From: Thiotrichaceae bacterium
Lineage (GTDB): Bacteria; Pseudomonadota; Gammaproteobacteria; SZUA-140
DNA: 51,316 bases
Reading direction: 5' to 3'
NCBI GenBank assembly: GCA_002401765.2
Contig: NVTY02000024.1
Coordinates: forward strand, 69,600-120,915
The notes under the pieces were generated by a model that did no database searches, was not told the DNA's origin, and saw only the letters and a list, made by a program, of their open reading frames with translations. Positions 44,066 through 51,316 of this stretch are shown here, piece by piece (within the stretch, counting starts at the first letter, position 1; each line of letters starts with the position of its first letter). Made by a program: the position numbers and the translations under genes.

Positions 44066-45273
44066 TATGCGCAATCAGCTAGCTTCTCCTTAAGTGCTGG
44101 GAACGCAGCAAAAACCATCTCGACCAGACGCTCCGGTGAGCGAGTCAAGGCATCGGTAGCGGGAATACCAAGTTCGTGCTCATAGCGCGTGATCGCCTCA
44201 CCAACTTGCTCATCAGTCATGTTTTCATGATTGATAGTAAGACCGATCACCTTGGTCTGTGCAAACGTCTGGATGAGATTAATCTCAGAGGCCGGTGTCG
44301 GCATCACCATATCTTCAAAGTCACAACGATGGCTACGCCCTGGTGCGTGCTGCAACACCACGCCATCGGGACAACCGCCCCGCAAGATAAAACTGGAACT
44401 CAAGTAGGCGGGGTGACTCAGTGCGCCTTGCCCCTCGATGATAATCACGTCCGGCTGCTCGCCTTCGAACGCTGCAACGATGCTGGCTTCCATTTCACCC
44501 GAACAAAACTGTGATGGGATCGCATCAAGCGCAATGCCATAACGGGCACCTTGAATCAGACCGGTCTGACCAGTACCGACCAACACCGTTTTCACGCCGC
44601 AATCGTTTAGCGCGCGAGTCAAAATAGTCGCGGTAGTGCGTTTGCCGATAGCGCCGTCGGTACCGAGCACTGCAATACGCGGACAGCTGACCTCGGCGAT
44701 ACGCCCACTGAACATATGCAGATCTTTTTTTGCACGAGGCTTTCTAACGTCGAAGATTGTCACATTGTTAGCAATACACGCCGCTGCAAACACCGGGTCT
44801 TCATTTAAGAATTCATGCAGACCATTAACGATATTCATACCGTGAACCATCGCCTCAAGTACCAGCCCGCGTTCATGTGGTGACAACATACCACTGGCCG
44901 GTGCCATACCGTAGATGAAGGTATCGGGTATGTCGCCAGCCTGGGCCAGTGAGTCTTCAAGGTCACGACAAATGGGAATAGCATTGGGCTGATCGTCAAG
45001 CACAGAGCCAGCATCAAGCCCCGCCTTTTTACTGTCGATCACGGAGAGAATTTTGTACTTTTCCGAATGCCGTACTAGCCCGTTAGCGGTCTTGCCGTCG
45101 GGGGTAGCGAAATTTCCTTCGCAATAAACGATAGCGGTTGTGACAGGATTTGATGGTATAGCAAGTGAATCTATGGGGGGTATAACAGTGGCGGGTGAGT
45201 GAGCTGTAGCAATCGGTGGCGCCTGCTGAGAATAAGGGCGGGCCTGTGGCGGTGAAGGATAAATGGTAGGCAT
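44065..45273 (-). CDS. DUF1611 protein (DgcN-like), P-loop domain
   Basis: A 402-residue DUF1611 protein. After an unusual proline-rich N-terminus (about 1-45), the Rossmann-like domain has AIVYCEGNFATPDGKTANGL and CRDLEDSLAQAG; the C-terminal P-loop-like domain has VLGTDGAIGKRTTATILTRA (A-x4-GKR/T), VLVGTGQTGLI and IIIEGQGALSHPAYL. DgcN, a member of this family, acetylates D-glutamate in marine bacteria; its usual partner is the epimerase DgcA, not a PLP racemase. A GAGG box precedes ATG. It is transcribed with the downstream racemase gene. The proline-rich start may reflect a wrong start or a linker. Confidence 0.88.
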   Translation of the reverse strand: MPTIYPSPPQARPYSQQAPPIATAHSPATVIPPIDSLAIPSNPVTTAIVYCEGNFATPDGKTANGLVRHSEKYKILSVIDSKKAGLDAGSVLDDQPNAIPICRDLEDSLAQAGDIPDTFIYGMAPASGMLSPHERGLVLEAMVHGMNIVNGLHEFLNEDPVFAAACIANNVTIFDVRKPRAKKDLHMFSGRIAEVSCPRIAVLGTDGAIGKRTTATILTRALNDCGVKTVLVGTGQTGLIQGARYGIALDAIPSQFCSGEMEASIVAAFEGEQPDVIIIEGQGALSHPAYLSSSFILRGGCPDGVVLQHAPGRSHRCDFEDMVMPTPASEINLIQTFAQTKVIGLTINHENMTDEQVGEAITRYEHELGIPATDALTRSPERLVEMVFAAFPALKEKLADCA

Positions 45274-45654
45274 GATAATTCCTCAAGTTTAGCTCAGGGG
45301 AGAGGCAGCGGAATCGTGCCAGCCTGATTCAGCCGCATGTCAACAAGAGGTTCCCGCAGAGTAGCGGTTTATGTAACAAACAATGGTAACACAGATCGAT
45401 ATCTGAAAACGGAAAAGGTAATCGACGCTGTTAGATCTCGATTGGATGGTTGACAGACTGCTATTGGTAAGCACTAGCGCTGAATATATACCCGTGGCGT
45501 GGTTAGAATGAACGCCTGCAATAGTATTAGCGGCCTTTAGTCCAGAGCTCCGCTTAACGATAACGGCAAAATCTAAATTTTGTACCTCTTCATCAGATTC
45601 AAACATACTCTCGTTAACAATGAGCGTAGCGAACGCGCTCTTTTGCTTGTTTGC
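45274..45654. other. Gene-free region with a hairpin
   Basis: No gene is supported. GAGCG-N9-CGCTC followed by TTTT (45622-45644) could be a rho-independent terminator for plus-strand transcription, though no plus-strand gene lies upstream. A minus-strand open frame (45340-45606) has no protein-like features. Confidence 0.4.
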
Positions 45655-45930
45655 TTATCTCTCTACACGCACCACCAACGAATCCCCGCAACCCGAATAA
45701 GCCATCGAACGATGCAACCACTCATGAACCAGAATAAGCCCATAACTGCCTTCATCACCCAGACTAGGATCACTCAGATCAAGGTGCCTCAGCAACGCCA
45801 GCACAGCACGCACCTCGTCTGTCGAGACGTGATTGCCAAGCAGAGGGTTGGTATAAAGCAGATCCTGCTCAAGGGTATTTTTCTCCTGAGGCCCGCGCTC
45901 AGGCGCACCCATATCGGATTGGTCAGGCAT
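45655..45930 (-). CDS. Hypothetical small acidic protein
   Basis: A 91-residue protein from ATG 45930, preceded by GGGAGAG about ten bases upstream. It is acidic at the start (MPDQSDMGAPERGPQEKNTL) and helical later: STDEVRAVLALLRHLDLSDP and YGLILVHEWLHRSMAYSGCG. No family is recognised. The in-frame extension to 46188 would read through a GC-rich structured region and is unlikely to be translated. It lies upstream of, and divergent from, the mobilisation genes, a common place for element-control genes. Its role is unknown. Confidence 0.6.
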   Translation of the reverse strand: MPDQSDMGAPERGPQEKNTLEQDLLYTNPLLGNHVSTDEVRAVLALLRHLDLSDPSLGDEGSYGLILVHEWLHRSMAYSGCGDSLVVRVER

Positions 45931-45981
45931 GGCAATGTCTCTCCCTGTTTTAGATAAAAACAAAGCCACCAAATTAATGGC

Positions 45982-46064
45982 GGCCGGGAGTTTACAAGTC
46001 GCACGAAGACGACCGCGACGGTCTTTAGACCGAGGTCCTGGACATACACCGCCGCCTCCCGGCC
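45982..46064. ncRNA. Nested GC-rich stem-loop, candidate structured RNA
   Basis: Outer arms GGCCGGGAG (45982-45990) and CTCCCGGCC (46056-46064) enclose an inner hairpin CGGTC-TTTA-GACCG. The two stems are coaxial in order and the enclosed region is GC-rich, unlike neighbouring DNA. It lies in the leader between a small hypothetical gene and the mobilisation genes. Structured leader RNAs of this type control replication or immunity genes in some satellite elements (for example P4), but no homology is claimed. Either strand could be transcribed. Confidence 0.4.
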
Positions 46065-46342
46065 ATAACAGGTCGAAAGGCGGCATTAATAACGGTAATA
46101 CCAACCGCTTCGTGCAGGGTTGTAAAGCCCCGATGAGCCATGCGGCTCGCAACTCTGAGTTTACATCAATTAAAAGAAGCGCTGGCAAAAAGATTTAATG
46201 CGCGTTATCCACCGCCCTCAACAACTGTCATTACAGTTACAGAATTAAAGGCGCTATAGGCGCGTGCTCAAACGCTCACCAAGGAGGCAGAACATTTGAG
46301 ACATCCATATCTATTACTGTTAACACAGTGACCTCTGGATGC

Positions 46343-46395
46343 CAGCACCAGAGACATTTCCTTCGGTCACCTTCGCCGAAATGACGGGTGCTGGG
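46343..46395. repeat. REP-like nested palindrome
   Basis: CCAGCACC (46343-46350) pairs with GGTGCTGG (46388-46395), enclosing TTCGG (46363-46367) and CCGAA (46377-46381). The flanks CTCTGGATGCC and CGAAATGACGG recall widespread extragenic palindromes with the CCGCCTTCG core. It could also be part of the transfer origin of the adjacent mobilisation genes. Confidence 0.45.
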
Positions 46396-46585
46396 ACGAT
46401 GCGAAAATCTCTAATGCCTGCTTTTGACACAGAGAGATAGTGACCTCCATGGATTCACCAGGTTCGAACATAGAAGTTGTACCAAGAAGCGTTTCAAAGT
46501 GCAGCGAGAATGTGTAACGGCCTTTTTATCGCGCGGACAAGCCCCTGGAAAATGCGCTTTAAATGAGCGGAGGAAATAGAGAATC

Positions 46586-46810
46586 ATGGTGCCCGGTGAG
46601 CGATCAATATCGAACCCTGAAATTGATTTAATAGCAAAGTGGGGAAGTAATAACAAGGACTTTTCGTCTAAACTCGAACATAAAACCCCATTAAATTCAG
46701 ATACATGTGAGGAGCTGTTCAATACGCTGGCTGAATGGAATAGCTATCTTGAAGATCACATCCCTTATTTCAGTGAAATAGAGGCAGCACCTGAGGAGCC
46801 GCAGCCATGA
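46586..46810 (+). CDS. Small protein preceding the mobilisation genes
   Basis: A 74-residue protein from ATG 46586, with a GGAGG box about 12 bases upstream. It has a conserved-looking N-terminus (SISNPEIDLIAKWGS), a helical middle (CEELFNTLAEWNSYLEDHI) and an acidic tail (EIEAAPEEPQP). No family is recognised. Its TGA overlaps the ATG of the MobC-like gene, so it is part of a three-gene mobilisation operon and may be an accessory relaxosome or control protein. Confidence 0.65.
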   Translation: MVPGERSISNPEIDLIAKWGSNNKDFSSKLEHKTPLNSDTCEELFNTLAEWNSYLEDHIPYFSEIEAAPEEPQP

Positions 46811-47259
46811 GCGCCCAGGGTACACGTCAAACAAACCTTTCAGAGGTTTTTCATCATTCAACCTCTGGAGCGCCCCTTTCTCCTGCATGCAAGAAAAAGC
46901 CGCATTCGCCGTTCTCGATACGCTTTAGCGAGGATGAGCGAAGTTATCTGGAACAGCAGGCCGGAAACCGTCCCTTAGGTGCTTATATCCGTGATGAATT
47001 ATTGGCGGAGAAGGCGCAAAAACGCCGAATTTCCCGAAAACCCGCCATTGAGGATGTGCAATATGCCGCCCTGTTAGCAGCGCTGGGCCAATCGCGCCTA
47101 TCATCTAACCTCAATCAGTTAAGCAAAAACGCCAATACAGGCACGCTGGATGTTTCGGGGGATACCGAACAGCAGCTACAGGATGCCTGCCAAGCTATTT
47201 TTGCTATGCGCGAAGCTCTGTTTGTCGCTCTGAGGCTAAGATCGGGGGGCGGATCATGA
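46807..47259 (+). CDS. MobC-like plasmid mobilisation relaxosome protein
   Basis: A 150-residue protein of the MobC/relaxosome accessory type. The ribbon-helix-helix-like region is SIRFSEDERSYLEQQAGNRP followed by LGAYIRDELL. The family signature of MobC C-termini is seen in LSSNLNQLSKNANTGTLDV. These proteins bind oriT and help the relaxase open the strands. It overlaps the preceding gene by four bases and the relaxase gene by four bases (ATGA), a tightly coupled operon. Its presence indicates a mobilisable element rather than ordinary chromosome. Confidence 0.85.
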   Translation: MSAQGTRQTNLSEVFHHSTSGAPLSPACKKKPHSPFSIRFSEDERSYLEQQAGNRPLGAYIRDELLAEKAQKRRISRKPAIEDVQYAALLAALGQSRLSSNLNQLSKNANTGTLDVSGDTEQQLQDACQAIFAMREALFVALRLRSGGGS

Positions 47260-48530
47260 TCTTGCAGGGAAATCAGCGCGGCGGAGCCAAAGACCTGGCC
47301 CTTCATTTACTTAAGGCGGAAAACGAGCACATAGAAATTCACGAATTAAGGGGGTTCGTTTCGGATAATCTGGCCGGTGCGCTGGGTGAAATCCATGCTG
47401 TGAGCCAGGCAACGCGGGCTAGACAATTCTTATTTTCCTTGAGTTTGAACCCACCGCCGGAAGAAAACGTCTCTACCCAAGCCTTTGAAGATGCCATAAA
47501 CCGGATCGAAAGAAAATTGGGGCTGAGAGGTCAGCCCAGAGCCATCGTCTTTCACACTAAAGAGGGGCGTCGCCACTGCCACGTAGTGTTCTCACGCATC
47601 GACGCGCAGAAAATGAAAGCCATTCCCTTGCCTTATACGCGGTATAAGCTCCGTGAAATTTCCCGTGATCTTTATATCGAAAATGGCTGGAAAATGCCGC
47701 GTGGGTTTATCAATTCCAAAAATCGTGATCCTAATAATTTCACGCTTGCGCAATGGCAACAAGCCAAGCGTGCCGGTAAAGACCCTCGTGGTATCAAAGC
47801 TGCGTTGCAGGATTGTTGGGCGATTAGCGATACACAAGGCGCATTTCAGCAAGCACTGTTGATGCGCGGCTTCACCCTGGCACGGGGAGATCGGCGCGGC
47901 TTTGTTGTGCTTGATCAGCAGCTTGAAATTTACAATGTTGCCAAGTGGGTTGGAATAAAAGCCAAAGACGCGCGCGCAAAACTAAAAGATGAGGAAAAGC
48001 TGCCGTCTGTCCAGGATGCAAGAACATCAATTGCAACCAATATGACCTCGCACCTGGGAGCACTGAAACAAGCGCAAACAACCAAGCTTGGCGCACGTAG
48101 CTCACTGCTCAAACAGCAAAAAAACGATTTGACCTCGCAGCACAAAGAAGAGCGCCGTATTTTAGATGAAGAACAGGCCGCTCGCCATATGCAGGAAATC
48201 AAACAACGTCAGGCTCGTTTTAATACTGGGCTGCGCGGGATTTGGGATCACATTACAGGCAAATTTAATCGAATTAAAAAGCAAAATGAGTCAGAGACGT
48301 ATCTTGCACACCAACGTGACAGAAATGAAAAAGACGCCCTTATCTTCAAACAGCTTGAACAGAGCCGAAGCCTGCAAGCCAGGATGAATAGGCTGCAAGA
48401 ATTCGGAAAAACTCGTGAGAAAGAAATCAGCCGGGATATTCAGCAATATCGCGAAATCAAAGACGGACAACGTGATGTTTTCGACACGTTCAATCAACCA
48501 CAAAAAGACGGCCCCAAATTGGAGCGTTAA
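47256..48530 (+). CDS. Relaxase/mobilisation nuclease (MobA/VirD2 type)
   Basis: The 424-residue relaxase should nick oriT and carry the single strand during transfer. The N-terminal nuclease region has GNQRGGAKDLALHLLKAENE, SLNPPPEENVST and the metal-binding motif HTKEGRRHCHVVFSRIDA (His triad). It continues with YIENGWKMPRGFIN and FTLAQWQQAKRAGKDPRGIK, typical of relaxases found widely in alphaproteobacterial mobile elements. The C-terminal third is coiled-coil-like (EERRILDEEQAARHMQEIKQ). No coupling protein or mating-pair genes are visible, so transfer would depend on a helper. The active-site tyrosine position was not pinned down. Confidence 0.9.
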   Translation: MILQGNQRGGAKDLALHLLKAENEHIEIHELRGFVSDNLAGALGEIHAVSQATRARQFLFSLSLNPPPEENVSTQAFEDAINRIERKLGLRGQPRAIVFHTKEGRRHCHVVFSRIDAQKMKAIPLPYTRYKLREISRDLYIENGWKMPRGFINSKNRDPNNFTLAQWQQAKRAGKDPRGIKAALQDCWAISDTQGAFQQALLMRGFTLARGDRRGFVVLDQQLEIYNVAKWVGIKAKDARAKLKDEEKLPSVQDARTSIATNMTSHLGALKQAQTTKLGARSSLLKQQKNDLTSQHKEERRILDEEQAARHMQEIKQRQARFNTGLRGIWDHITGKFNRIKKQNESETYLAHQRDRNEKDALIFKQLEQSRSLQARMNRLQEFGKTREKEISRDIQQYREIKDGQRDVFDTFNQPQKDGPKLER

Positions 48531-48556
48531 CAATACAAACGAAAAGGATAAAGAGT

Positions 48557-48775
48557 ATGTATTATTTTGAAAATGACCCATTACAAAGCGTGTATGACGA
48601 TCTTTATGGCGGTAGAACGCCAACGCATTTTGATCAGGTTATGCGATTAAAAGGCAAGGCAAAGGATGCCTTTGAAGATGCTCCTGAAGATTGTTATTGC
48701 AAGAGACCGAACAAGCGTGACCACCTGTCTACACAGCGAAAACACAGAATTTCAGGCCCAAGACCTGGTTTTTAG
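48557..48775 (+). CDS. Small hypothetical protein after the relaxase
   Basis: A 72-residue protein from ATG 48557 with AAAAGGA upstream. It is acidic in the first half (MYYFENDPLQSVYDDLYGG) and basic at the end (KRPNKRDHLSTQRKHRISGP). It overlaps the convergent recombinase gene by four bases at its 3' end. No family is recognised; it is probably the last member of the mobilisation operon. Confidence 0.55.
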   Translation: MYYFENDPLQSVYDDLYGGRTPTHFDQVMRLKGKAKDAFEDAPEDCYCKRPNKRDHLSTQRKHRISGPRPGF

Positions 48776-49335
48776 AAACCCTTATTCTTCAAAGCTCTGG
48801 AGAGGGTTTTGGGGGAGATGTTGAGTGATTTGGCTAGGGAAGCGAGGGTGATTTCGGGGTTATTTTCTAGTTCTGACTTCGCCCATGCTATTTGTTCATC
48901 TGTGAGCTTGCGTGGTCGCCCTATGATTGCGCCTCTTTTTCTGGCGGCGGCCATTCCTGCTTTTGTTCGTTCGCTGATTAAGTTGCGCTCTAGTTCGGCG
49001 AAGGCAGTGCGGATTTGATACATGCATTTGCCCATTGGAGTTGTTGTGTCGATCTGGTCGGTTAGGGATCGGAACTCGATATTGCGGCGTTCAAACTCCT
49101 CCAATACATCCAGCGCATGTCGAAGTGAGCGGAAGGCTCTATCCAGTTTCCACACCACAAACACATCGCCTTCAGTCATGGCCTTCATTGCATCTTCGAA
49201 TCCGGGGCGTATATTGGCGTTTGCTGATACGCCTTGATCTCTGTAAATCTCGGTGCAGCCTTCTTGCTCCAGCGCGTCTAGCTGGAGGTTTAAGCTCTGT
49301 TCTTCGGTGCTGACCCGTGCGTAACCTATAAGCAA
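48772..49335 (-). CDS. Serine recombinase (Hin/Gin-type invertase or resolvase)
   Basis: A 187-residue small serine recombinase. The catalytic Ser9 is in MLIGYARVSTEEQ, with arginines of the active site in VWKLDRAFRSLRHALD and IRTAFAELERNLISERT. The linker helix leads to a C-terminal helix-turn-helix (TLASLAKSLNISPKTLSRAL). The length and FRSLTDQIDTTTPMGK block match Hin/Gin/Pin invertases, though Tn3-type resolvases are close relatives. Two 18-20 bp palindromes in inverted orientation lie upstream, the first centred 62 bases from its start, which supports an inversion function. It forms the right edge of the mobilisation module, next to a VCBS lipoprotein gene. Confidence 0.93.
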   Translation of the reverse strand: MLIGYARVSTEEQSLNLQLDALEQEGCTEIYRDQGVSANANIRPGFEDAMKAMTEGDVFVVWKLDRAFRSLRHALDVLEEFERRNIEFRSLTDQIDTTTPMGKCMYQIRTAFAELERNLISERTKAGMAAARKRGAIIGRPRKLTDEQIAWAKSELENNPEITLASLAKSLNISPKTLSRALKNKGF

Positions 49336-49388
49336 AATCGCTAATTCCTCTTAAGCTATTGAATCTTTTGAATGAATCCAATGATAGA

Positions 49389-49406
49389 CAAAAAGGAACC
49401 TTTTTG
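49389..49406. promoter_or_regulatory. Putative recombination site 1 (AA centre)
   Basis: CAAAAAGG-AA-CCTTTTTG has perfect eight-base arms around the dinucleotide AA. Small serine invertases cut at a central dinucleotide with two-base overhangs between such palindromic arms; hix and gix sites have the same layout. It is the inverse copy of the site at 49516. Confidence 0.6.
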
Positions 49407-49515
49407 ACCCACTCCTATTTCAGCAAATCTGGCCAGACACAAAAACAAAAAGTCCTGTAAATCTGCGCATCTACGATAAAGCCTATTCACCTCAAAACAC
49501 CTTATGTAAATGCTA
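49407..49515. other. Putative invertible segment
   Basis: This 109-base segment lies between the two inverted palindromes. It holds no reading frame; no strong promoter is visible, though a TTTACA (minus strand) and a TACGAT (plus strand) suggest it could carry one. Centre-to-centre distance of the sites is 128 bases. If inverted it would alter what drives the recombinase or the lipoprotein gene. Confidence 0.45.
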
Positions 49516-49535
49516 CCAAAAAGGTTCCTTTTTGG
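49516..49535. promoter_or_regulatory. Putative recombination site 2 (TT centre)
   Basis: CCAAAAAGG-TT-CCTTTTTGG is a perfect 20-base palindrome with nine-base arms. Its core is the exact reverse complement of site 1, including the centre (AA versus TT), so the two sites are in inverted orientation. Confidence 0.6.
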
Positions 49536-49652
49536 CTTATATGGATTGTCTTAACTCCATGCAATAAGCAACTGCGATAACAGCATTTTTATTCACAAGA
49601 CATTAATCAAAACACATCATTTTTTCACTTACATTATTGGAGTTAGCAAGAC

Positions 49653-51176
49653 ATGAAATTCATGAGTATTTCAGGAGCAGCTCTGCTTGGGCTGGTTATA
49701 GCTCTTACAGGCTGTAGCGAAAGCGGTGGTGGAGGAGATGGTGGCAATCCACCGACTACAGCACTGACTGTTAGCGGAACTATTACAGGCAATGATGCCA
49801 GCATCACCCTTGCCCTTAACAGCGCAGAAGAAACCTTTGCAGGCTCTGAGTTTACCTTCACCAAGACGCTTGAGAGTAACGACATTTACGCTGTTGCTTT
49901 TGTATCCATTCCTAATGATCAGAGCTGTGTGGTAGCTAATGGCGTAGGCATTATTACCGCCGATATCGTAGATGTTGAGGTTACTTGTTCCAGCGCGCTA
50001 GCTACTTTGCAATATGATGACGCATCTCTAACTGGGTCATTTGCTATTGGTGATTATAACGGCGATGGGATGAGTGATCTTGCCATGCCGATCAAGACCA
50101 CACCAACGCACAGCCTTGGTGCTAATAATGATATGGTGCGCTTTATCTATGGCACGGGGGCTGGCGGGTTTAGTGGCTTAAGCGATGTATCAGCCATTAA
50201 TACGCGCTCTGCTGTGGGCATTAACAACTTCATTGCTACAGAGTTAAATGGCGATGCTTATGATGATGTTTCATACAGTAATGATCGCCTTCAAACCTTT
50301 ACAGGCAACAATACTAACATCCCAGCTAATAACTTCAGCTCATCAGTGAATGTAGGAAGCACTCAATACAGTTTTGATATAGATGGGGACGGTGATAACG
50401 ATATCCTTTCAAATATTCATGGCTCGAATATTCGTCATTACGCAATATTCAGAAATAATGGCGATGGCAGCTTTGCGGCAATAGAGTATTTTGGGAGCTG
50501 GTTATTTGATACAGACCCTAATACACCAAGTATTCGCAGAATTTATAACTTCACAGTGGAAGATGTTAATGGCGATGGAAGACAAGACATCATTGCCGTA
50601 GTTGATGATGCCGCCGTTAATGGTTCGGTATTCGGCATCGCCGTTTATCTTGGCAATAACGTAGGTGGGTTTGATGATCCTATAGCTACTCAAGCCATAG
50701 ATCAGGGAATCTGGCTGGGAGAGGCCAATCCTGTGATTAGGGCTATGGCAAGCGAAGACTTCGATGCGGACGGGGATAATGATCTGGTTATCACCTCTTC
50801 AACTGACTATGTTCAAGTGTATTTGAATGATGGGAGCGGTAGTTTTTCCGAAGGTCAGAAAGTCACGGGAGGCACCAAGCCTGTAGATGTAAAAGTTGCT
50901 GATATCAATAGTAACGGAAGTCTTGATCTGATATCTGCTAGTGAGACAACAAAAAATGTAGTTGTTCATTACGGCAATGGTGATGGCACATTTACTGACA
51001 GCTCCAATCCTGCTAATACATGGCTTAACATTAAGCTTGATAATGATGTGGAGTTAATTGATTTAGGCGTTGGCGATTTTGATGGTGATAGCTATCCCGA
51101 TATTGTGATTGGTGAATCCAGCTCTCACCTAACTGCTGCTGGTTCTATTCAAATCATAAGATCACCGGGGCAGTAA
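49653..51176 (+). CDS. FG-GAP/VCBS-repeat lipoprotein, seven calcium loops
   Basis: A 507-residue exported lipoprotein. The signal peptide ends in the lipobox LTGC (cysteine about residue 21), followed by a glycine-rich linker. An immunoglobulin-like part (about 35-110) precedes seven repeats each containing a DxDxDGxxD-like calcium loop: DYNGDGMSDL, ELNGDAYDDV, DIDGDGDNDI, DVNGDGRQDI, DFDADGDNDL, DINSNGSLDL and DFDGDSYPDI. Seven FG-GAP/VCBS blades fit an integrin-alpha-like propeller, common in adhesion or surface-binding proteins. A TTGGAG box precedes ATG. It stands 118 bases beyond the putative inversion site, so its expression may be phase-variable. Ligand and surface exposure are unknown. 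Confidence 0.9.
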   Translation: MKFMSISGAALLGLVIALTGCSESGGGGDGGNPPTTALTVSGTITGNDASITLALNSAEETFAGSEFTFTKTLESNDIYAVAFVSIPNDQSCVVANGVGIITADIVDVEVTCSSALATLQYDDASLTGSFAIGDYNGDGMSDLAMPIKTTPTHSLGANNDMVRFIYGTGAGGFSGLSDVSAINTRSAVGINNFIATELNGDAYDDVSYSNDRLQTFTGNNTNIPANNFSSSVNVGSTQYSFDIDGDGDNDILSNIHGSNIRHYAIFRNNGDGSFAAIEYFGSWLFDTDPNTPSIRRIYNFTVEDVNGDGRQDIIAVVDDAAVNGSVFGIAVYLGNNVGGFDDPIATQAIDQGIWLGEANPVIRAMASEDFDADGDNDLVITSSTDYVQVYLNDGSGSFSEGQKVTGGTKPVDVKVADINSNGSLDLISASETTKNVVVHYGNGDGTFTDSSNPANTWLNIKLDNDVELIDLGVGDFDGDSYPDIVIGESSSHLTAAGSIQIIRSPGQ

Positions 51177-51234
51177 AAATGTATATTCGTCACCTGTAGC
51201 AGAGACTGTAAATATTTCTGTGTAACTGCCAGTT

Positions 51235-51316
51235 TTAAATATAGTCCGCTAAACGATCTTCAAACTCATCATAAACCGATTCAGTGCTGGCTTCCAGTTT
51301 CTGATTGGCATCGTAC
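51235..51316 (-). CDS. Partial protein running off the window end
   Basis: On the minus strand 26 codons enter from the right edge and stop at TAA (51237-51235): YDANQKLEASTESVYDEFED, then RLADYI. The composition is protein-like and acidic, but the family is not recognised. It converges with the lipoprotein gene. Confidence 0.45.
   Translation of the reverse strand, partial: YDANQKLEASTESVYDEFEDRLADYI

Noticed and set aside
45931..46188. Extension of the small hypothetical gene through the GC-rich leader
   Set aside because: The stretch is highly structured and the internal ATG is preceded by a purine-rich ribosome site.
49389..49535. The two palindromes as rho-independent terminators
   Set aside because: The T-runs are part of the palindromes, the centre is only two bases, and neither follows a gene end in the right orientation (site 1 is upstream of the recombinase).

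Overview
The window looks like the chromosome of a free-living or symbiotic gammaproteobacterium. The best evidence is a minus-strand block in the order miaB, ybeZ (phoH), ybeY, ybeX (corC), lnt, typical of that class, together with a Slt-type lytic transglycosylase, a DUF2835 protein, a TIGR02647 protein and a FlhG/MinD-like ATPase. No rRNA, tRNA or CRISPR array was recognised. Species cannot be fixed from sequence alone.

Layout. 1-0.94 kb is mobile-element debris: a SymE-like toxin end, two oppositely oriented pieces of a group II intron maturase and the first codons of a transposase. 1.1-3.0 kb holds a di-haem cytochrome c peroxidase and a membrane diguanylate cyclase. 3.6-11.1 kb is the most unusual chromosomal block: a co-directional run encoding a helical-repeat protein, a pseudo-receiver protein, a Ras-like small GTPase (COG2229 type), two roadblock-fold proteins, an Aer-like PAS protein and a cytosolic PhnD-like binding protein, facing a class III adenylate cyclase plus TPR lipoprotein operon. 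11.5-17.1 kb has small regulators (TIGR02647, GAF), a rhodanese-MoeB fusion, YceI, a membrane protein and a PNPOx-like protein. 17.3-23.5 kb is the miaB-ybeZYX-lnt block plus a LolA-like gene. 23.6-31.5 kb holds amtB with a recognisable sigma-54/NtrC control region, mazG, HU, slt and a MinD/FlhG-like ATPase. 31.5-38.5 kb carries a receiver-ANTAR-like regulator, an orphan GspE/PilB-type ATPase and a large hybrid histidine kinase carrying two apparent lesions. 38.5-41.3 kb has argE and an NYN-domain protein.

From 41.8 kb onward the DNA becomes accessory: a frameshifted antitoxin with a truncated toxin, a MITE-like repeat, an IS256-type remnant, a two-gene DUF1611 plus ornithine/alanine-racemase-like unit (probable D-amino-acid metabolism), then a mobilisation module (small protein, MobC-like protein, relaxase) ending in a Hin/Gin-like serine recombinase. 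Just upstream of that recombinase two near-identical 18-20 bp palindromes with AA and TT centres lie in inverted orientation 128 bp apart, in front of a seven-repeat FG-GAP/VCBS lipoprotein gene. This is the architecture expected of a small DNA-inversion switch.

The two strongest candidates for an undescribed system are the GTPase/roadblock/PAS/PhnD/adenylate-cyclase neighbourhood and the recombinase-palindrome-lipoprotein arrangement.
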